Source of the DNA: Scolanthus callimorphus
Lineage: Eukaryota; Cnidaria; Anthozoa; Actiniaria; Edwardsiidae
Length of the DNA: 64,000 bases
Assembly: GCA_033964015.1 (NCBI GenBank)
Contig: CM066924.1
Span: 23,370,280-23,434,279, forward strand
Direction of reading: 5' to 3'
Positions 1 to 13,500 of this stretch are shown here, piece after piece. A program made the position numbers and the translations under genes. Numbering within the stretch: the first letter of the stretch is position 1; the number at the start of each line of letters is the position of its first letter. A model generated the notes under the pieces. The model saw only the letters and a list, made by a program, of their open reading frames with translations, was not told the DNA's origin and made no database searches.

Positions 1-197
1 TGTAAAAAAGTTAGCATTGCTTAGATAAAACTTACTTTGCTAAAATGACACAGAAAATATAAGTTTACGTCTAAACGTTATCAGTACTAGTACAAGGAGG
101 ATGAGCAAAGGACAATCCCATGATTGTTTGTAACTCACTGAAAAGTGAAATAGATAAGGCTTAAGATCTTTAGCAAGTATTAGCACAGTAAGCTTAC

Positions 198-486
198 CTG
201 AGTTAGCTGTTCCTGTGGGATTCCTAGATGGGAAACCAAAAGGCTGGTATAAAACTTCCTCATTCTGGAATACTGAAAGGAAAACGTGATGTGAAGTAAA
301 GCTTTATTAGTACGAACAGAACAGTAACATAGTGATATGAGCGGTTTGAACTTCACCGACCTGTGGCTTTTTGAAGTCGTCTTGGGTAAGCGCCATCTTG
401 GAACCAAACAACGCTTTGCTTAACTCGACAGCTTCCTCTATGGAGCAAGTTGGTATTGGTAGGTTATCATCTACCTGAGAAGCCAT
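198..486 (-). CDS. NUF2-like kinetochore protein, first two coding exons (partial)
   Basis: Two minus-strand exons, 486-361 (42 codons) and 272-198 (25 codons), join in phase 0 across GT-AG junctions; the second ends at a GTAAGC donor and the gene leaves the window on the left. The ATG at 486-484 opens the clearest reading frame. The 67 residues hold a short N-terminal stretch, the segment SKMALTQDDFKKPQ and then YSRMRKFYTSLLV and HLGIPQEQLTQ. This order (helix, an LTxDD(F/L)xxP turn, helix with an aromatic/Met core, short GI..E(Q/S)L segment) recalls the start of the calponin-homology-like head of Nuf2, an NDC80-complex subunit that binds spindle microtubules. The family match is from memory of the general pattern, and only the first third of such a head is present, so another CH-fold protein is possible. 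The start lies 64 bp from a divergent ATG at 551. Confidence 0.5.
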
Positions 487-560
487 GATTGGAAATAAAT
501 GAGGTCTAAACAGTGGAAGAAATGAAGGAACTAAGAGCAAAACAACCAAAATGGCGGACG
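487..560. promoter_or_regulatory. Compact divergent promoter with YY1-like site
   Basis: The minus-strand start at 486 and a plus-strand ATG at 551 are 64 bp apart. The plus-strand start lies in CCAAAATGGCGGACGG (546-561), which matches the YY1 consensus (AAnATGGCGG) overlapping a translation start, a common arrangement in TATA-less animal promoters. Whether the plus-strand ORF is a gene is uncertain. Confidence 0.35.
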
Positions 561-830
561 GTTTTCTTGTCGAATCTTCGCGCCTTATTAGAAATGCAGA
601 ATCCGAAGATTTGATTGGTTCGCGCTCAGTCTCTCTTCCATGCGCATAAATTAGAAAACGCTTCCGGCGAAAATACTGGAACTGGGAATCTGGGAATGGA
701 CGCTGGACAGCTCTATGACCCTTGGGCGCAGAAACTAAGTTTATATGTTTCTGCTTTGGAGAAAATCTTCAAATTAGCATATAAGGATATAAGTGCAGAG
801 CTGGAAATTACTGCCGTTCATAGGACCTGA
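551..830 (+). pseudogene. Weak divergent ORF pair, possible broken first exon
   Basis: From the ATG at 551 a 32-codon frame runs to a stop near 647. A second frame, open from about 615 to 830, is shifted by one base and encodes 70 protein-like residues, including LYDPWAQKLSLYVSALEKIF. Removing one base near 611-617 would fuse the two. I see no convincing splice donor and recognise no family. It may be the remnant of a gene once paired with the minus-strand gene at 486, with a MITE (1075-1395) and a satellite array just downstream, or a chance ORF. Confidence 0.25.
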
Positions 831-1074
831 CCAATGTAATGTGTCCGTCCAATTTTCCAGTAGAGACAACCAAAGAAGAATAGCTCCTGTCCTCGCACTA
901 ATATAAACTGGAACTCTGTTTCTCAAACTGCTGTAAATATCGCCAGTGGCGGTGACGAGCAGTTCCGCCAGCATGTATTACTGGTTGCATCATTAAGTGA
1001 AGTGAAGAAAGGTTTAATGGACACATATGTCCTAGCAAGTAAGAAAAAAATATTTCCAGCTCTGTAAGTGCATG

Positions 1075-1395
1075 GGCGCTTTCCATTTGGCAAAAAATCC
1101 CGGAATTTTCGGTTAGAAGTCAAATGGAAAGCACCAAACCCGGGGAAAAGTTTCGGAAATTTGGGACAACCTTTGGAGCTTACCCCAAAAGTCGGAATTT
1201 CCGGGAATTTGTCCCTTTCCATTTGACTTACCGAAATTCCCGGAAATTCCGGGTCAAATGGAAAGCGGTGCAGACCGTTCTCGGACTTTCGTCCAATCGT
1301 GGCTGTTCTCGTGAATTACCGGATTGAGACCTTTCCATTTGACTCAGAGAACTACTGGGAATTCAAACCGGGATTTTTTGCCAAATGGAAAGCGC
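1075..1395. mobile_element. MITE with 27-bp terminal inverted repeats
   Basis: GGCGCTTTCCATTTGGCAAA at 1075 is mirrored by TTTGCCAAATGGAAAGCGCC ending at 1395, and the match runs about 27 bp inward. The interior repeats the terminal motif (TTCCATTTGAC or its complement) several times, so the element is largely built from its own ends. It has no coding capacity and no clear target duplication. Confidence 0.75.
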
Positions 1396-1636
1396 CATAT
1401 CTTTCTACATGATGGTTGATTATTAGCGAGTCTACACGGTATAATATATAGATTTAGCCACTGGCTAAAAGCGGAGCTCCCGGTTATAAAATTTTCTGTG
1501 CGAATGAAAGGGATCCCCATGTGTACATGGTTTATACTTATAGGCTTTTTAAGAAAAAAATGTCTCTTGATATGTGTACAACAGTGTTTTCTTCGGTATG
1601 TTGCTCCAAATGGAATGATTCAAAAGTGCAATAAAG

Positions 1637-2388
1637 AGAATATTTTTTCAAGCATAGATGGCGTCGTCGATGACGTCATATTACCTGACCACTTCATTTT
1701 GCTCATCTGGTGACCTAGACTACACTACAAAAGTTTGGTTGTTTTAGAGTCTTCCCTTCACAAGATATTCATTTTTCAAGCATAGATGACGTAATCGATA
1801 ACGTCACATCACGTGACCACTTCATTTCGCTGATCTGATGATCTAGACTACACTACTAAAGTTTGGTTGTTTTAGAGTCTTCCCTTCACGAGATATTAAT
1901 ATTTCAAGCCTAGATGACGTCATCGATGACGTTACATCACGTGACCACTTCATTTCGCTCATCTGGTGACCTAGACTACACTACCCAAGTTTGGTTGTTT
2001 TAGAGTCTTCCCTTAACGAGATATTAATTTTTCAAGCATAGATGACGTCATCGATGACGTCACATCACGTGACCACTTCATTTCGCTCATCTGGTGACCT
2101 AGACTACACTACCCAAGTTTGGTTGTCTTAGAGTCTTCCCAACGAGATATTAATTTTTCAAGCATAGATGACGTCATCGATGACGTCACATCACGTGACC
2201 ACTTCATTTCGCTCATCTGGTGACCTAGACTACACTACCCAAGTTTGGTTTAGAGTCTTCCTTTCACGAGATATGAATTTTTCAAGCATGGATGACGTCA
2301 TCGATGACGTCACATCACGTGACCATTCATTTCTGATCTGATGATCTAGACTACACTACCAAAGTTTGGTTGTTTTAGAGTCTTCCCC
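1637..2388 (+). repeat. 128-bp tandem satellite with CRE-like palindromes
   Basis: About six head-to-tail units. The anchor TTCAAGCATAGATG recurs at about 1647, 1775, 1903, 2031, 2157 and 2281, giving periods of 128, 128, 128, 126 and 124. Each well-preserved unit contains TGACGTCA twice, flanking a central TCGA so that the 20-bp block is its own reverse complement, followed by an E-box-like CACGTGAC. The sites are intact in the middle units and degraded in the outermost ones. TGACGTCA is the consensus for CREB/ATF-type bZIP factors; that role here is inference. Confidence 0.85.
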
Positions 2389-4547
2389 CAGAAAAATAAA
2401 GAAAAAATCATATCTCATCATATCTCCCGAAGGGAAGCTTCAATAGAAGCCAAACTTGGACAAACTTTCAAAGACCATAAGAGGAACTCTACACCAAAGT
2501 CACGTGCCCACTCGTCATCAATGACGTCATCAAAATGATCCATAATGCCCGTGACGTTCAAAAATCAACTCGATAGTATACTATACGTTTTTTCCCTTAG
2601 GTATGGTGCTCCGCTTGCGCGGGCCTTGGGCCCGCGCTGGAGCTCCGCTATAATGTAGCAATGTAGTGGCATTGAGTCCCCATTTGAGTCCCGGAAACAT
2701 TTTGGCGGGGGCGCTGTATGGGGGCTTTACCTCTATCTCAGCAGTTCCTGTTTCGTTAATTTTAGCAACCGCCCACGACTCACGTTGTTCTCTATATTGT
2801 TCCGCCTGGGGGGTGATTGTTTGTTCTCTTTTTGTTCGTTGATTCAAATTTGTGCGTCTTGTTTCACAAGAAAGTCGCTAATCTGAGGGAAAACTATCAA
2901 TTATAATTGTTTGGCGTAAAGTCCGTTATTCATCGCGCAGCTAGATAAGTTTCCCTCCACATACTAGGCATTTAAATGTTGTCAACAACTAAATATGTCC
3001 GATAGAGGTATTCCCCAAACTGGCAGGGCGCCATACGTGTTACTTGTGTTACTGTTTTAGATGGCGCTGAGAGATTGGGAACCAATAGCTTACAACTATG
3101 CATACGCAAGCGTGTCACTGTGACATGAGGAACCAGTTTAAGGGTTTCGTATTGTGCTTGAAAAGTTCTAATATCGAATAATGTTTATCAATATATTGCG
3201 TCTACCCAAGCTTGAGTACGAGTGCAGAGCTTCTTGCACGGTTCTGTAGGTGGCCGTGACTGTTATTTTTCACAAGTTTTGGCGCGCATGTCAATCAGTA
3301 ATCGCAATAAAAGCTTTTCAACGTATCAGAGCGTTTTTTTCCGGTTTATATAAACCGGAACATAAATAGCTTTCCTCTTTATAACCGGAACAGAAATAGC
3401 TCTTCGCGGGCGGGGTTCAGTGAGCACGTGAATTTCCTTTCACGGTCATGAATGCGGGTCATGCATCATACCACAATAAACATAAATATCATTATATTGT
3501 AAACATTTTCCGTGTACGAGATTATAAAGCAACACTCGCTCGACTATATGTGGAAATTTAACTTCAAAGAATTGAAGAAATTTATTTTCTAGGTACTTTT
3601 TCGTTTACCGAGCTGAAACTACACTCGACGGACTCAAGCTACATTGATGACAGAGTATTACTCAGCGGAATCGTCTGTTAATTCACGTTGAATTGCCTCG
3701 CTGAAAGGTGAGTTTTGTGTAGTGAACTTTAAACTTGACTGTGTATATCAACTTTTGAATTCGTAAAAAAAAACTTATCTGTAACGCAAGAATTTAATTA
3801 CTTTTACGTTAAACAGTTCCTTTAGAAGTGGCGAATAGTCACTCAAATGAGAGAAGAATAGTCTGAAAATCTCGCAAAAATTTGATGTGCGTCTTGGAGT
3901 CTCGAGTTTCGGCTTGTAGTGATACAGAAAATATATGAGATGATATTATTTTATAATTATGGCCTCGCGGGCTCGACTAATTCTTAATCAGGTTCTAGCC
4001 GTCTCGCAGGGTACGCTCTCGAATTTACCATTCGGCCACCCTTTTTTTAATAACACATTCTAATATGAGGTTTACGTTTTACGTTGACGAATTTGTGAAT
4101 TTGATAGAGTATACCACTATAGCTCGTGCATTTTTGCTATCGAATGTTATTCCGGAAGTTTTAGACGTATTTTCATTCAAATCAGCCATACCCGCAAGTA
4201 GTGATCTGCTACAAAATGTCATTATACCAAGAGTGGATAATATTTTCTTTCAAAAGCTCGGAAAACGAGAGACAGCCCTAACCTGCGAACTATAGACTTG
4301 TAGTCTACAAGTCAAGGTCTAGTCCATTCGTCAAATACTAAAAAAAACTCAATCTTGGCGAATTTTATGCCATTTTACTTGTACCCTCCCTTATATGTTT
4401 CTGGCTTGTACTTTTGCTATAGTCACTTCCGCTCTTAAAAGATGATAAAACGGAACGACTGAACAAAACTAACGATGAAGATAGTATTCGCTGAGAAGGC
4501 TTCATTGATTATATTTTTCCAATTTTTTAGGATACAAAATCTGAGCT
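2389..4547. other. Spacer, no gene recognised; small palindromes
   Basis: No supported coding exon. A further TGACGTCATCA lies near 2522, beyond the satellite. Short inverted repeats include CCGGTTTATATAAACCGG (near 3341) and GACTTGTAG/CTACAAGTC (near 4288). A minus-strand frame at 2581-2847 lacks splice sites and homology I recognise. The stretch probably holds the promoter and 5' untranslated region of the large gene starting at 4548. Confidence 0.4.
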
Positions 4548-7500
4548 ATGGCTGGCCACCATCTCTCACGTTCACTCGTGATTTTAATGGTGCTTGTCGT
4601 CCAATGGAAGAGCGTCTCGCTGGCAGGAAAACCATTCCAGGACAAAACACACTTTGATGGCTTCCCAGGAATTGATCCCCGAACAACCCTGACTTCCATA
4701 TCTCCGAAGGTTTTCTATATCCGTAATAATCTCGACGTAAGTTCAGTCGTACGCATTTCTTGTAAAAAGTAGCCATGGCCAAACGAATCGCAAGTTCACT
4801 CAAGTTGACACAAGTTTTGCTATTTGCATCATAGCTTGCATGAGCGCGCGCTCCGATGTGTTCGAATCATTCGTCACCAGCGCGCGCAATGGATGCAAAC
4901 ACTAGCTCTCAACTTGGATCAAAACTTGCTCCTCGTTTGGCCACCTCGACGCAAGTGAGCAGAAGTCCATACAAGACCCAACTTGCGTTTTGATTGGCCA
5001 GGACTATGCAGGCTTTATAGATGCAAAAACACTAGAAAACGCGCCTTTGTGATTCGAGATTGCGCTTCTGGCCTTGGCGTGATCAACTGCGGTTTTCATG
5101 ATTTGACCCGTCAGTTAAGCGTTAAGCCCTGATAATTTTACTTAATAAACTTCTTCGTGAGATGTTTGAGGTTTCTAAGTGCTAGGTAATGTTTAATTTG
5201 AATAAAATGAAAGATCGCCCAGACTGACAAGGAACACTTCCCCAGAACGTATTTTTGCTTGAAAATTGGAGTTTGCATAATTATGAAAACCGCATAGTTT
5301 GAACCCGGAACTCTTTTTTAGCCTGCACTATAGGAAATAATGCGCGAGTTCATGTCATCTCGCACTCTAGCGTGCGCTGTAACTACGTTTAATTGGGTCA
5401 CTGCTAGCGTTAGCTTCGTTAGCTGACTGTACTGGCCCGACTGCCCCATGTAGTTAATGTTCCGTGTTGAGTGTATCAACATGTGATGACGTTTTTCGGT
5501 GTATTTTTCCTTTTGAAATTTTCTTACGTGATTTCCGCATCCGGTGCGGTTTGTAAAAGGGAAATACCATAACTGATAGAAGGAAAAAGAAATTGAGGGG
5601 GGAGGGGGGCACAGTGAAAAAATATCGGAAACTTTTAATCAGAATATGCTGAGTTTATGTTGCCCTATATCATGAATACAGGTCTACACTGAAACGGTAC
5701 GGGAAAACTAGGTGGTTTGCGTCGGGTTGGACGTAAACATAGAAATAACAACCAAAGATTGAGATTTATGTTAAACGCCGTTTTATGTTGACGTTCCGAG
5801 CGTTAGTTCAGGGTCAATAACCGACTAACGACAAATGAGCATAAACCGACAAACTTGGATAAAAAAAATACCGATTAAAACGTCAAAAAATGTTTACCGG
5901 CTACCGACATTTTTACAAATTATTCCAGCCAGGTTATTGAATAAAAAGTTTATTCTGATAAATAGCGAGTGCTTTGGACTTAACACCTGGGAATAGACCA
6001 GGTGAATTCCATTCCATTGTCGACACTTCCCCGAGCTTTAATTTACCAGAGATTACTGAGTTTCAATAGGTATAACACTCTAGCCATCCTTAGCTGATCT
6101 TTCAGGGGATTAATGGTCGTATCACAGACACGGAAAATAAAATTATAGATAGGATTTTCCCATTCTCTTACCCAGAGCTCCCCGGCTCGTCTCCTCGCGG
6201 GGGAGGCTCCATTCTTGAACCCAGACGAGCTTGGGAGCTCTGGGTACGAGAATGGGGAGGCTCTGGTGACAGCCACTGACGCATGCGCGAGATTTGATAC
6301 AGAGCCGTTGAGAGAAACATCTTTCTGCACATGCACCAACGTTCAAAACCAGCCAATCAGCAAAGGTCCTCAAATGGATGTCACCAGAGCCTCCCCTGCG
6401 AGCAGACGAGCCGGGGAGCTCTGGGCACGAGAATGAAGTTACATAACGTGTGCGCGCATGCGCAAACGGATAACTTAAAAAGAAACTCATTCCCGTGTCA
6501 TTTTAATGCCTACTATTGGAAAAACATGCTTAACGGCAACTGTGAAAAACATTTCTGCATTATCGTGAGATAAATAAGCTATTACTATTAAATAGAAAAC
6601 CAACAACGTTTCCCACATGGATCTCTAACACACTCTTCAGTCCTATAAATACGTTGGTGATGCATAATAATTAGTTGATTGTTCACTAACGGTACAAGGG
6701 GCGTCCTTATATGGTCTGGTGGCCGGGCGTACTCTCACCCATAGGTATCTAGCTACTGAGCAATTCAACTGCACCAGGATAGCGACTGTCAGGGCCGAAA
6801 TCTCTGGCGTGGGCGTAAGAACCGTACGGTCGCCATACGACGCTTCAGCTCTTTGTCTGGAAGTATGGTCCTATTTATTTTCTTTTTCCTCAAGTCAAGT
6901 AAATGCTGAATTTGCATTCAAAATTATTTCCATCATTTTATCACAAATAACAAAAGATCCAGTCCGCTCCAAAATCCCTCATTGACCACACTAGTGGTCT
7001 ATTGGTCAATGCTAAGCGTTCTAATTGGTTGAGCTACTAGTATGGCCTGTTTGACCCTTGTATTGTATTGTAGGGCAACGTTGAGTTTCGCGAAAGCGCA
7101 AACGTGTCGTTGGATGTGTACATGTCAGGAGACGCGGAGGACAAGAGTAGGTTCCAAGTGGTGTACAGGCTATTGGACAACAACACTGTCGTCGACATTG
7201 AAGTGGTAAGCAGGGAGATGCAAATGTATGGGAGAGGGGGTGGGCTATTCCGATTGAGGAATCGTGTAAAATTGCTAGAGCAGGTTTCAGTTGTGTTGGG
7301 AAGTATGTATTTGCGTTTCCATTCGCATTGGTCGCTCATTTCTGTCAACCAATTAAATTTTGAAAACACATCGCAGCTGTGTATTTAGTAATCACGTGCT
7401 CATCGCGTGATTTTACTTGGCTTGCAATTGGCTGAAGGATATACTATTCAGCAGCAACTTGTATTTTCTCTCGCCCATGAGTACCAGTGTGAAATTCGCT

Positions 7501-10500
7501 CAGTGTCTTGATTTCAATGCAATACTGATCAAAGAAAATGCGCTCCTATGCGCTGTAAGTTAACTAAGTACATGCATTTGTAAACGTGGAATGTGGTATT
7601 GTGGAATGTGGAATGGTGGAAGACGTAGAATGCAGTTATATGGATCAATAAAATGTGGCGGATGTGGATGAAACTGCTTATTAAACCTAAGTTTCGATCG
7701 GGAGAATTTTATTGATCATGACCTCTCTTCATTAATTTCAGTACTTGGAACCAGAGCCGTTAAATTGGCCGTTGATTGGAGGACTCGCGGGTGCAGGCGT
7801 CGTTGTTCTTGTGGTGTTGATCTTGGTCGTTGTCTGCTGCTGTAAAAGGAGGAATCGGCATAAGAAGCAAGAGGAAGCAGACGGGGCGAGTGACTCTGGG
7901 TCTCGCCCTCGTTCTCAGATGATTCAGGGTAAGTAAACTAACATCTGGCTTCTTAACACCAACATTAAAGAGCCTGTGCCAGCCGCCATTTTGACAGCAT
8001 AGCAACATACCAAGTCCTAGAAAGCATCCATTTCCATCGGCTGATTTAGAGAATATAGAGCATTTTTCTCGATTGAATCTGGTAAACCAAATCTGAAACG
8101 ATATTTTTAGTTGTCTATTAAGAAATTTCGAAAGCAATAACAAAGGAGTGGCTGACACAGGCTCTAACACCGTCTTCATCATTGTCAACACAATCAAGTC
8201 TTCATCATCGGCGTTGGCATATCATCGCTGTGATATCCGGGATCGACTCCCGGCCGGCAATCTATGTGCTTCACGTCTTTCCGACGATACAATAAACGTC
8301 GCGCCGTCACTACCCTATCCAGTTTCAGGGGGAACGTTAAAGAGTCACTGACGACTTAATAAACCCTCTAGCAGTGACCACCCTAGGTGTCTGTGCTTCT
8401 GACCGCTTGGTTGCCAGTCGCGGTGTTGAACCCAACGTAATTCAGTTTACGAGCTCGCAAGTATCATTGGAGGCCGGCCTCCAACATATACATTATACAC
8501 TTAATGACTGCTTCCGAGGGAAACAGCGAGTTTTGTTTTCCCGAGAATCTCGATGTTTCCCGAGACGAAGTCGAGGGAAACATCGAGATTCGAGGGAAAG
8601 CAAAACTCGCTGTTTCCCGAGGGTGCAGTCATTAAGTGTTTTATTATATAGCAAAAAGAAAATACGGTAAAAATCATAAAAAATCATCCGCCGAAATTTC
8701 TCGCTCTAGCGATGTCGCCCGCGCAGGCAACAATTTTTTAATTGTAGCCCGCGCGGGCTACATTGGATTTGTAGCCCGCCACGTGACCATGATAGAACCA
8801 ATCAGAGCGCGCGCTTTGATCGAATAAACACGAGCTATATAATAATAACAAGTTGTATCATCGTTACCTCATTTCGTTTCACAGATAAACTAGAAGTCTT
8901 CGATAATACAGGACTTGAGGAGACGCCCTCCCCTTTTCCAGTTGCTGCCAAAAAGAGCAATTCGCCCAAGAAACAGAAGGACAATGATAAAGAGCTGGGC
9001 ACTAAAAAACAAGAGAAAGGCGCAAAATTGAACACAGGGACGGCTGTAAAGGGGCAGAAGAAAGATACCATTGAAATGAGGCCAACTTTGGCGCCAAAAA
9101 GCGACAAGAATCGTGTGGAAAAAAGCGAGAAAAAGGGCAAGGAAGAAAACGTTAAGAAGAAGAAAGAGAACAACACAGAGACTTCTAAACCTGAGGAGGT
9201 AAAGGAAGAGAAGGACAAGAAGCCAAAGAAGAAGAAGCTGAAAGAGAACAAAGAGACACCTAAACCTGAGGAAGTGATTGAAGAGAAAGGCAAGAAGGGG
9301 AAGGAACGAAAAAAGGATAAAAAGCAAGAAGTAAATACGGAAGAAAAGACGGATACCACACCAAGTGAAAAAGCCGTACGACAGAAGCCTGCAGACAAAG
9401 CTAAAGGCGGGGTTGTAAAACATGGAAGAAGGGCTGAAGGGAGCGTGCGCACCGGAGAAATAGGAGTCAAAGGTTGGTGTATGTTTTGATGTGCAAATCG
9501 AACTATTATTGCTATTGGCGTTTAAGCGTTGAAGGAAGCTTTTTCCGCGTTATTCACACCAATCGAACCGTGTCACACCAATCAAATCGCATTATTTTGA
9601 GGGCACGTGATAATTCAAAATGCCATAGCAATGTCTTGTGTTGTGTAAATAACACAACAAGGTCTGCATGTTATGCTTTATTTTTTATTTATTTTTATCT
9701 AAATCAACAGACAGAATGAAGATGTTTGATTCTCAGGAAGAATTGTCCAAGCCTTCCCCATCGAAGGTACGGAAAGATATCAGAATGTAGTTCGCACCAT
9801 CCTCGCGCGCCAGGATCCTCCCATCTTCTCTCCCCTTCCCCCCCTCCCCCCCCCCCCCCCCCCCCCCCCTGGCGCGCGAGATGAGTTCGCACCCATGCAG
9901 TAATACCATTCTTGAAATCATTCTCGTTCAACAAAAGCCTTCAACAAAAGCGTTCTGAGAATCTACATTTAAATATAATATACGCGCTTCTATCGTTTTA
10001 GTCCTCCAGGGCAAGCCCAGCGCACAGGCGACCCGACACTAGCTGGAACGCGCTTTTGTTGCTCTCTTTCTTCGCCGTTGCCATGGCAGCCAACACTCTG
10101 ACCACTCCCCGGGCTCGTATTGTGATCCACGTGCCGTCACGACTTGTCAAGGAAGGGAAGATATTCTTTAGCGATCAGCACCATGGGAAAGTGATAGTAT
10201 CGAAGGACTGGATGGGCAGGTTGAGCATTTTCAAGCAGTTTGGTAAGCAGTTTAGAGACTTTATTGACATTTGTATTGTATTTTAGACCCTGTGTCACGG
10301 TGGTATGCCCCTGGAGCGCGCATGCGCATAGGAGATTGTAGCACGTTTCATGTATACGTTCGGATTTCGAGAGTTTTGAGGAGAAATTCGTTTGTTAGAA
10401 GAACTTTATGGAGTAGAAATCGTAATAATGTTAGCAACAGTACCCTCCTAGACGAGGCTTTTCTAGAATGTCTTGCATTAACACCAACCGCTTTGTTGAT

Positions 10501-13500
10501 GCATACTTTCTTCCCGTCCTATTTTGGCAGCTGTTTCCCAGGCCACCACGACCGTTGCCACACTCGCCCCATGCTCCCTCTCTTGTGGAATTGCCTGTGA
10601 CGTGAACATCAACAAGTGTATTTGTTACCGTGGTTACCAGATGGACGGAAAAACTTGTAAAGGTAACTAAGAATTGAACTAACGCACTTACTTTAAAGCT
10701 ACCCTCTTAGCGACGCTTGTCGCGGTGATTACAGTGAATACTGTGCAATCCGAAAGTTGTCTGTGCTGTCCGAAAATTGTCTGTGTCATCCGAAAATTAT
10801 CTGCAATCCGAAAATTGTCTGCTCAATCCGAAAATTATCTGTGTAATCAGAAAGGTGTTGCAGTAGACTAGAACGAAATGCACAAATTCGTTCTTGGATG
10901 TTATTGTGATAGAGAATATTTTGTTCATACCATAACAGTTTTTGGACTCTTTGCCTTCTCTCTAGACATCAATGAATGTACAACTGGTAAACGCAACTGC
11001 CACAAGAACGCCACGTGCGCAAATACCGTGGGCTCATACAATTGCACATGTGCAGAAGGAATGTGGGGAGATGGGGTCACGTGCTCACGTGAGTAGAAAA
11101 CAATAGTAGACCTATTCCAGTAGTAGTGTAGCAGCTGCTGGTAAGATCTATCGCTATTGGATTGGTGTCCCTCATTATTCCCGTTCTTTTATTTTGTTTC
11201 CATTGTTTTGGCTCAGGTGCTTCAACACAATAGAGTTAGACCTTTCGATAGCTGCTACACAACCATATTCCAGACTCGGACCCATTTGTTATTTGTGTTT
11301 CTTTCTAGTGCGTTTTTGGCAAACGCGCAAATGATTATAAGGAGGTCCACAATCCATTGCGCGCCATACAGCGAGTGGATACGAGTCTGGACCTATTGTA
11401 TTTTCCAGTCAGTGAGCTTATCAGCATATTGAGCTACATAAAAAGTTTGGTGGGAGGGAATAACCGAAACTGCAGCGGCTGCAAAATAAGGTGTTTTTCC
11501 TGCCTGAAAATGGAACTTTTCTTTACTCACGTAATCGGCTACCTCAAGAAAAGGAAAGAGCTGTCTGTTTAAGCGATAAAGAGTAGCTGATCATGCAGAA
11601 TGCTGTTCTTAAGTATGCGCATTATATTTTGATTGGTGGAATAAAAATGGCCATTCGACGCGCTAAAATTAGTGTGAAAGGTCTATCTAGTAACCACCAA
11701 TGTATTCAAGGCAAATGTAGAAACGCAATCAAGGCTTGCAAAAGCATCGGAAAAAGTTGGTATTCCATTTGATTCCTATTTTTCATTCTTTCCAGCATGC
11801 ACGACAAACAAACCTTGCCCTGAAAAATTCTATGAATCCTCAAAATGCACGAGAACACGAGATCGTTTGTGTGTTGGTAAGTAGCAAAGATTTAGTTCAT
11901 GTGGGAGAGCAATAAAGGGGGCCTGTCACGCAACTGTTCTGCGCATCTCAAATCAAAGAAGCATCGTCCCGTAAAGATGGTCAGCGTAGGCTAAAACCTC
12001 GAAAACGGATCGTAGATAATCTCGCTACTTCTCAGTCAATCCGACCATGCCTTTTAGCTTTACATATTCTTAAATAGTTATCTGATAGGATGATCTTATT
12101 AGTTTTGCTGATAATTCAGTGATCACTCCTGGAAGTTGCGCGTATCATGACAGGCTCCCTGTAATGTTGCGCTTTTACTTGAAGCGTTCTTAATATGGGG
12201 AAACAACTTGACGCTATCTGTCTATACCAGAGGGAGGTTTTGGTAGAATTTTGTGCGCTTTTGGGGCAAGCTTGAGGCGGTATCATCCACAGCTAAGGCT
12301 AATGCCGGACCAGGACGTCACTTGGCGTGAGAACCGTTTGACCATGGCTTACCGTGGAATACTGTGTGAAATATCATGATCAGCATGGCTCGCCATGGCT
12401 TATCGCATACAGCATGCACGATTGGCCTTTAAAAATCGTGTTATACTAACGTCACCTACAGCTGACCAAAAAGGTGCACTAGCAGAGAACCTACTTCGTA
12501 TTGACGTCTTTACGCAGTCGTTCTTCTATTGATACTTATATTTTACGGAATTATATTTCATTTTTCTCATGTCCAGCTTGCGGAGCCAAGTGCATCAAGA
12601 CGACATACCAGCTTTATGGTTGCGGACTCACGTTTGACAGGAAATGTGTCGGTAAGGGGCACAAATGCGCAGCTTCTTCGCATTATTAATATGCCTCCAA
12701 TAATGCTATTACATCTGAATTCTGATCGGCTCTCATTCGTGGGCATATAAGTTTACCTCCGTAAAGGGAGAAAAAACGTCAACGAAAGTGCGCGCAAAGA
12801 GTTGAAAAGAGCACGCACCACCTGTATTGGGGGACTCGCACATCCCCCCCCCCCCCAACACAGGTGGTGCGAACACTGTTCGCTGAATTTGTTTTCTTTC
12901 ATTTACGAATGTTCGCGATACCAAAGGGATTGTTTTACAGTCTACTCGCACGCTGGAAAAGTGCGCGCTGTGTTTTGTGGTAGTATAAAATCAGCGTCTT
13001 CTGATTTCCCGTGGTTTGTTCTCTTGTTTAACTCAGAACTACGCCATCAACTGGTCAAAATGTGCTGCGTATCCACTTGGTGGATCATGAGATTTTGACC
13101 ATTTGATGATGTAACGTAATGCCGTGGTATGGTTATGATCTGTTCTTCTTTACTTTTAGATATTTCAAAGCCACTGACTAAAGCAAAGAAAGGAAATAAA
13201 ACAGAAATCTTAGCAAGTAGGTATTCTACTACTACTGCTCTATAAGTACATGTACTTCCTTCAGTGAGTGACCATCATATTCACATGGAAATTTTTGTCG
13301 TTGTTATTGCATGGTTTTAGTTGGAAAATGCTCCTTTATTAATTCTATTCTTTCATATTCTTATAGATAATTCAGCCTTTTCTATGCTAATGCCCAGATA
13401 TTGTATAACCAATAGAAATATTTATGTTGCAGCACGTTTTGGCGCCAAAATCTTGGTCCCCAACTCAGCACACGTGCTCATGGAAAACAGACTACGCGTC

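Noticed and set aside
1637..2388. CRISPR-like array
   Set aside because: Units are contiguous 128-bp tandem repeats without unique spacers, in an animal genome.
2581..2847. 88-codon minus-strand frame
   Set aside because: No splice sites, no recognised similarity; lies in probable repeat-derived sequence.
3961..4045. Possible tRNA (GGTTCTAGCC resembling a B box)
   Set aside because: No A box at the right distance and no cloverleaf pairing.
8835..9470. Long minus-strand Phe/Ser/Leu-rich frames
   Set aside because: They are the antisense shadow of the Lys/Glu-rich exon 8885-9472, whose plus-strand frame splices correctly on both sides.
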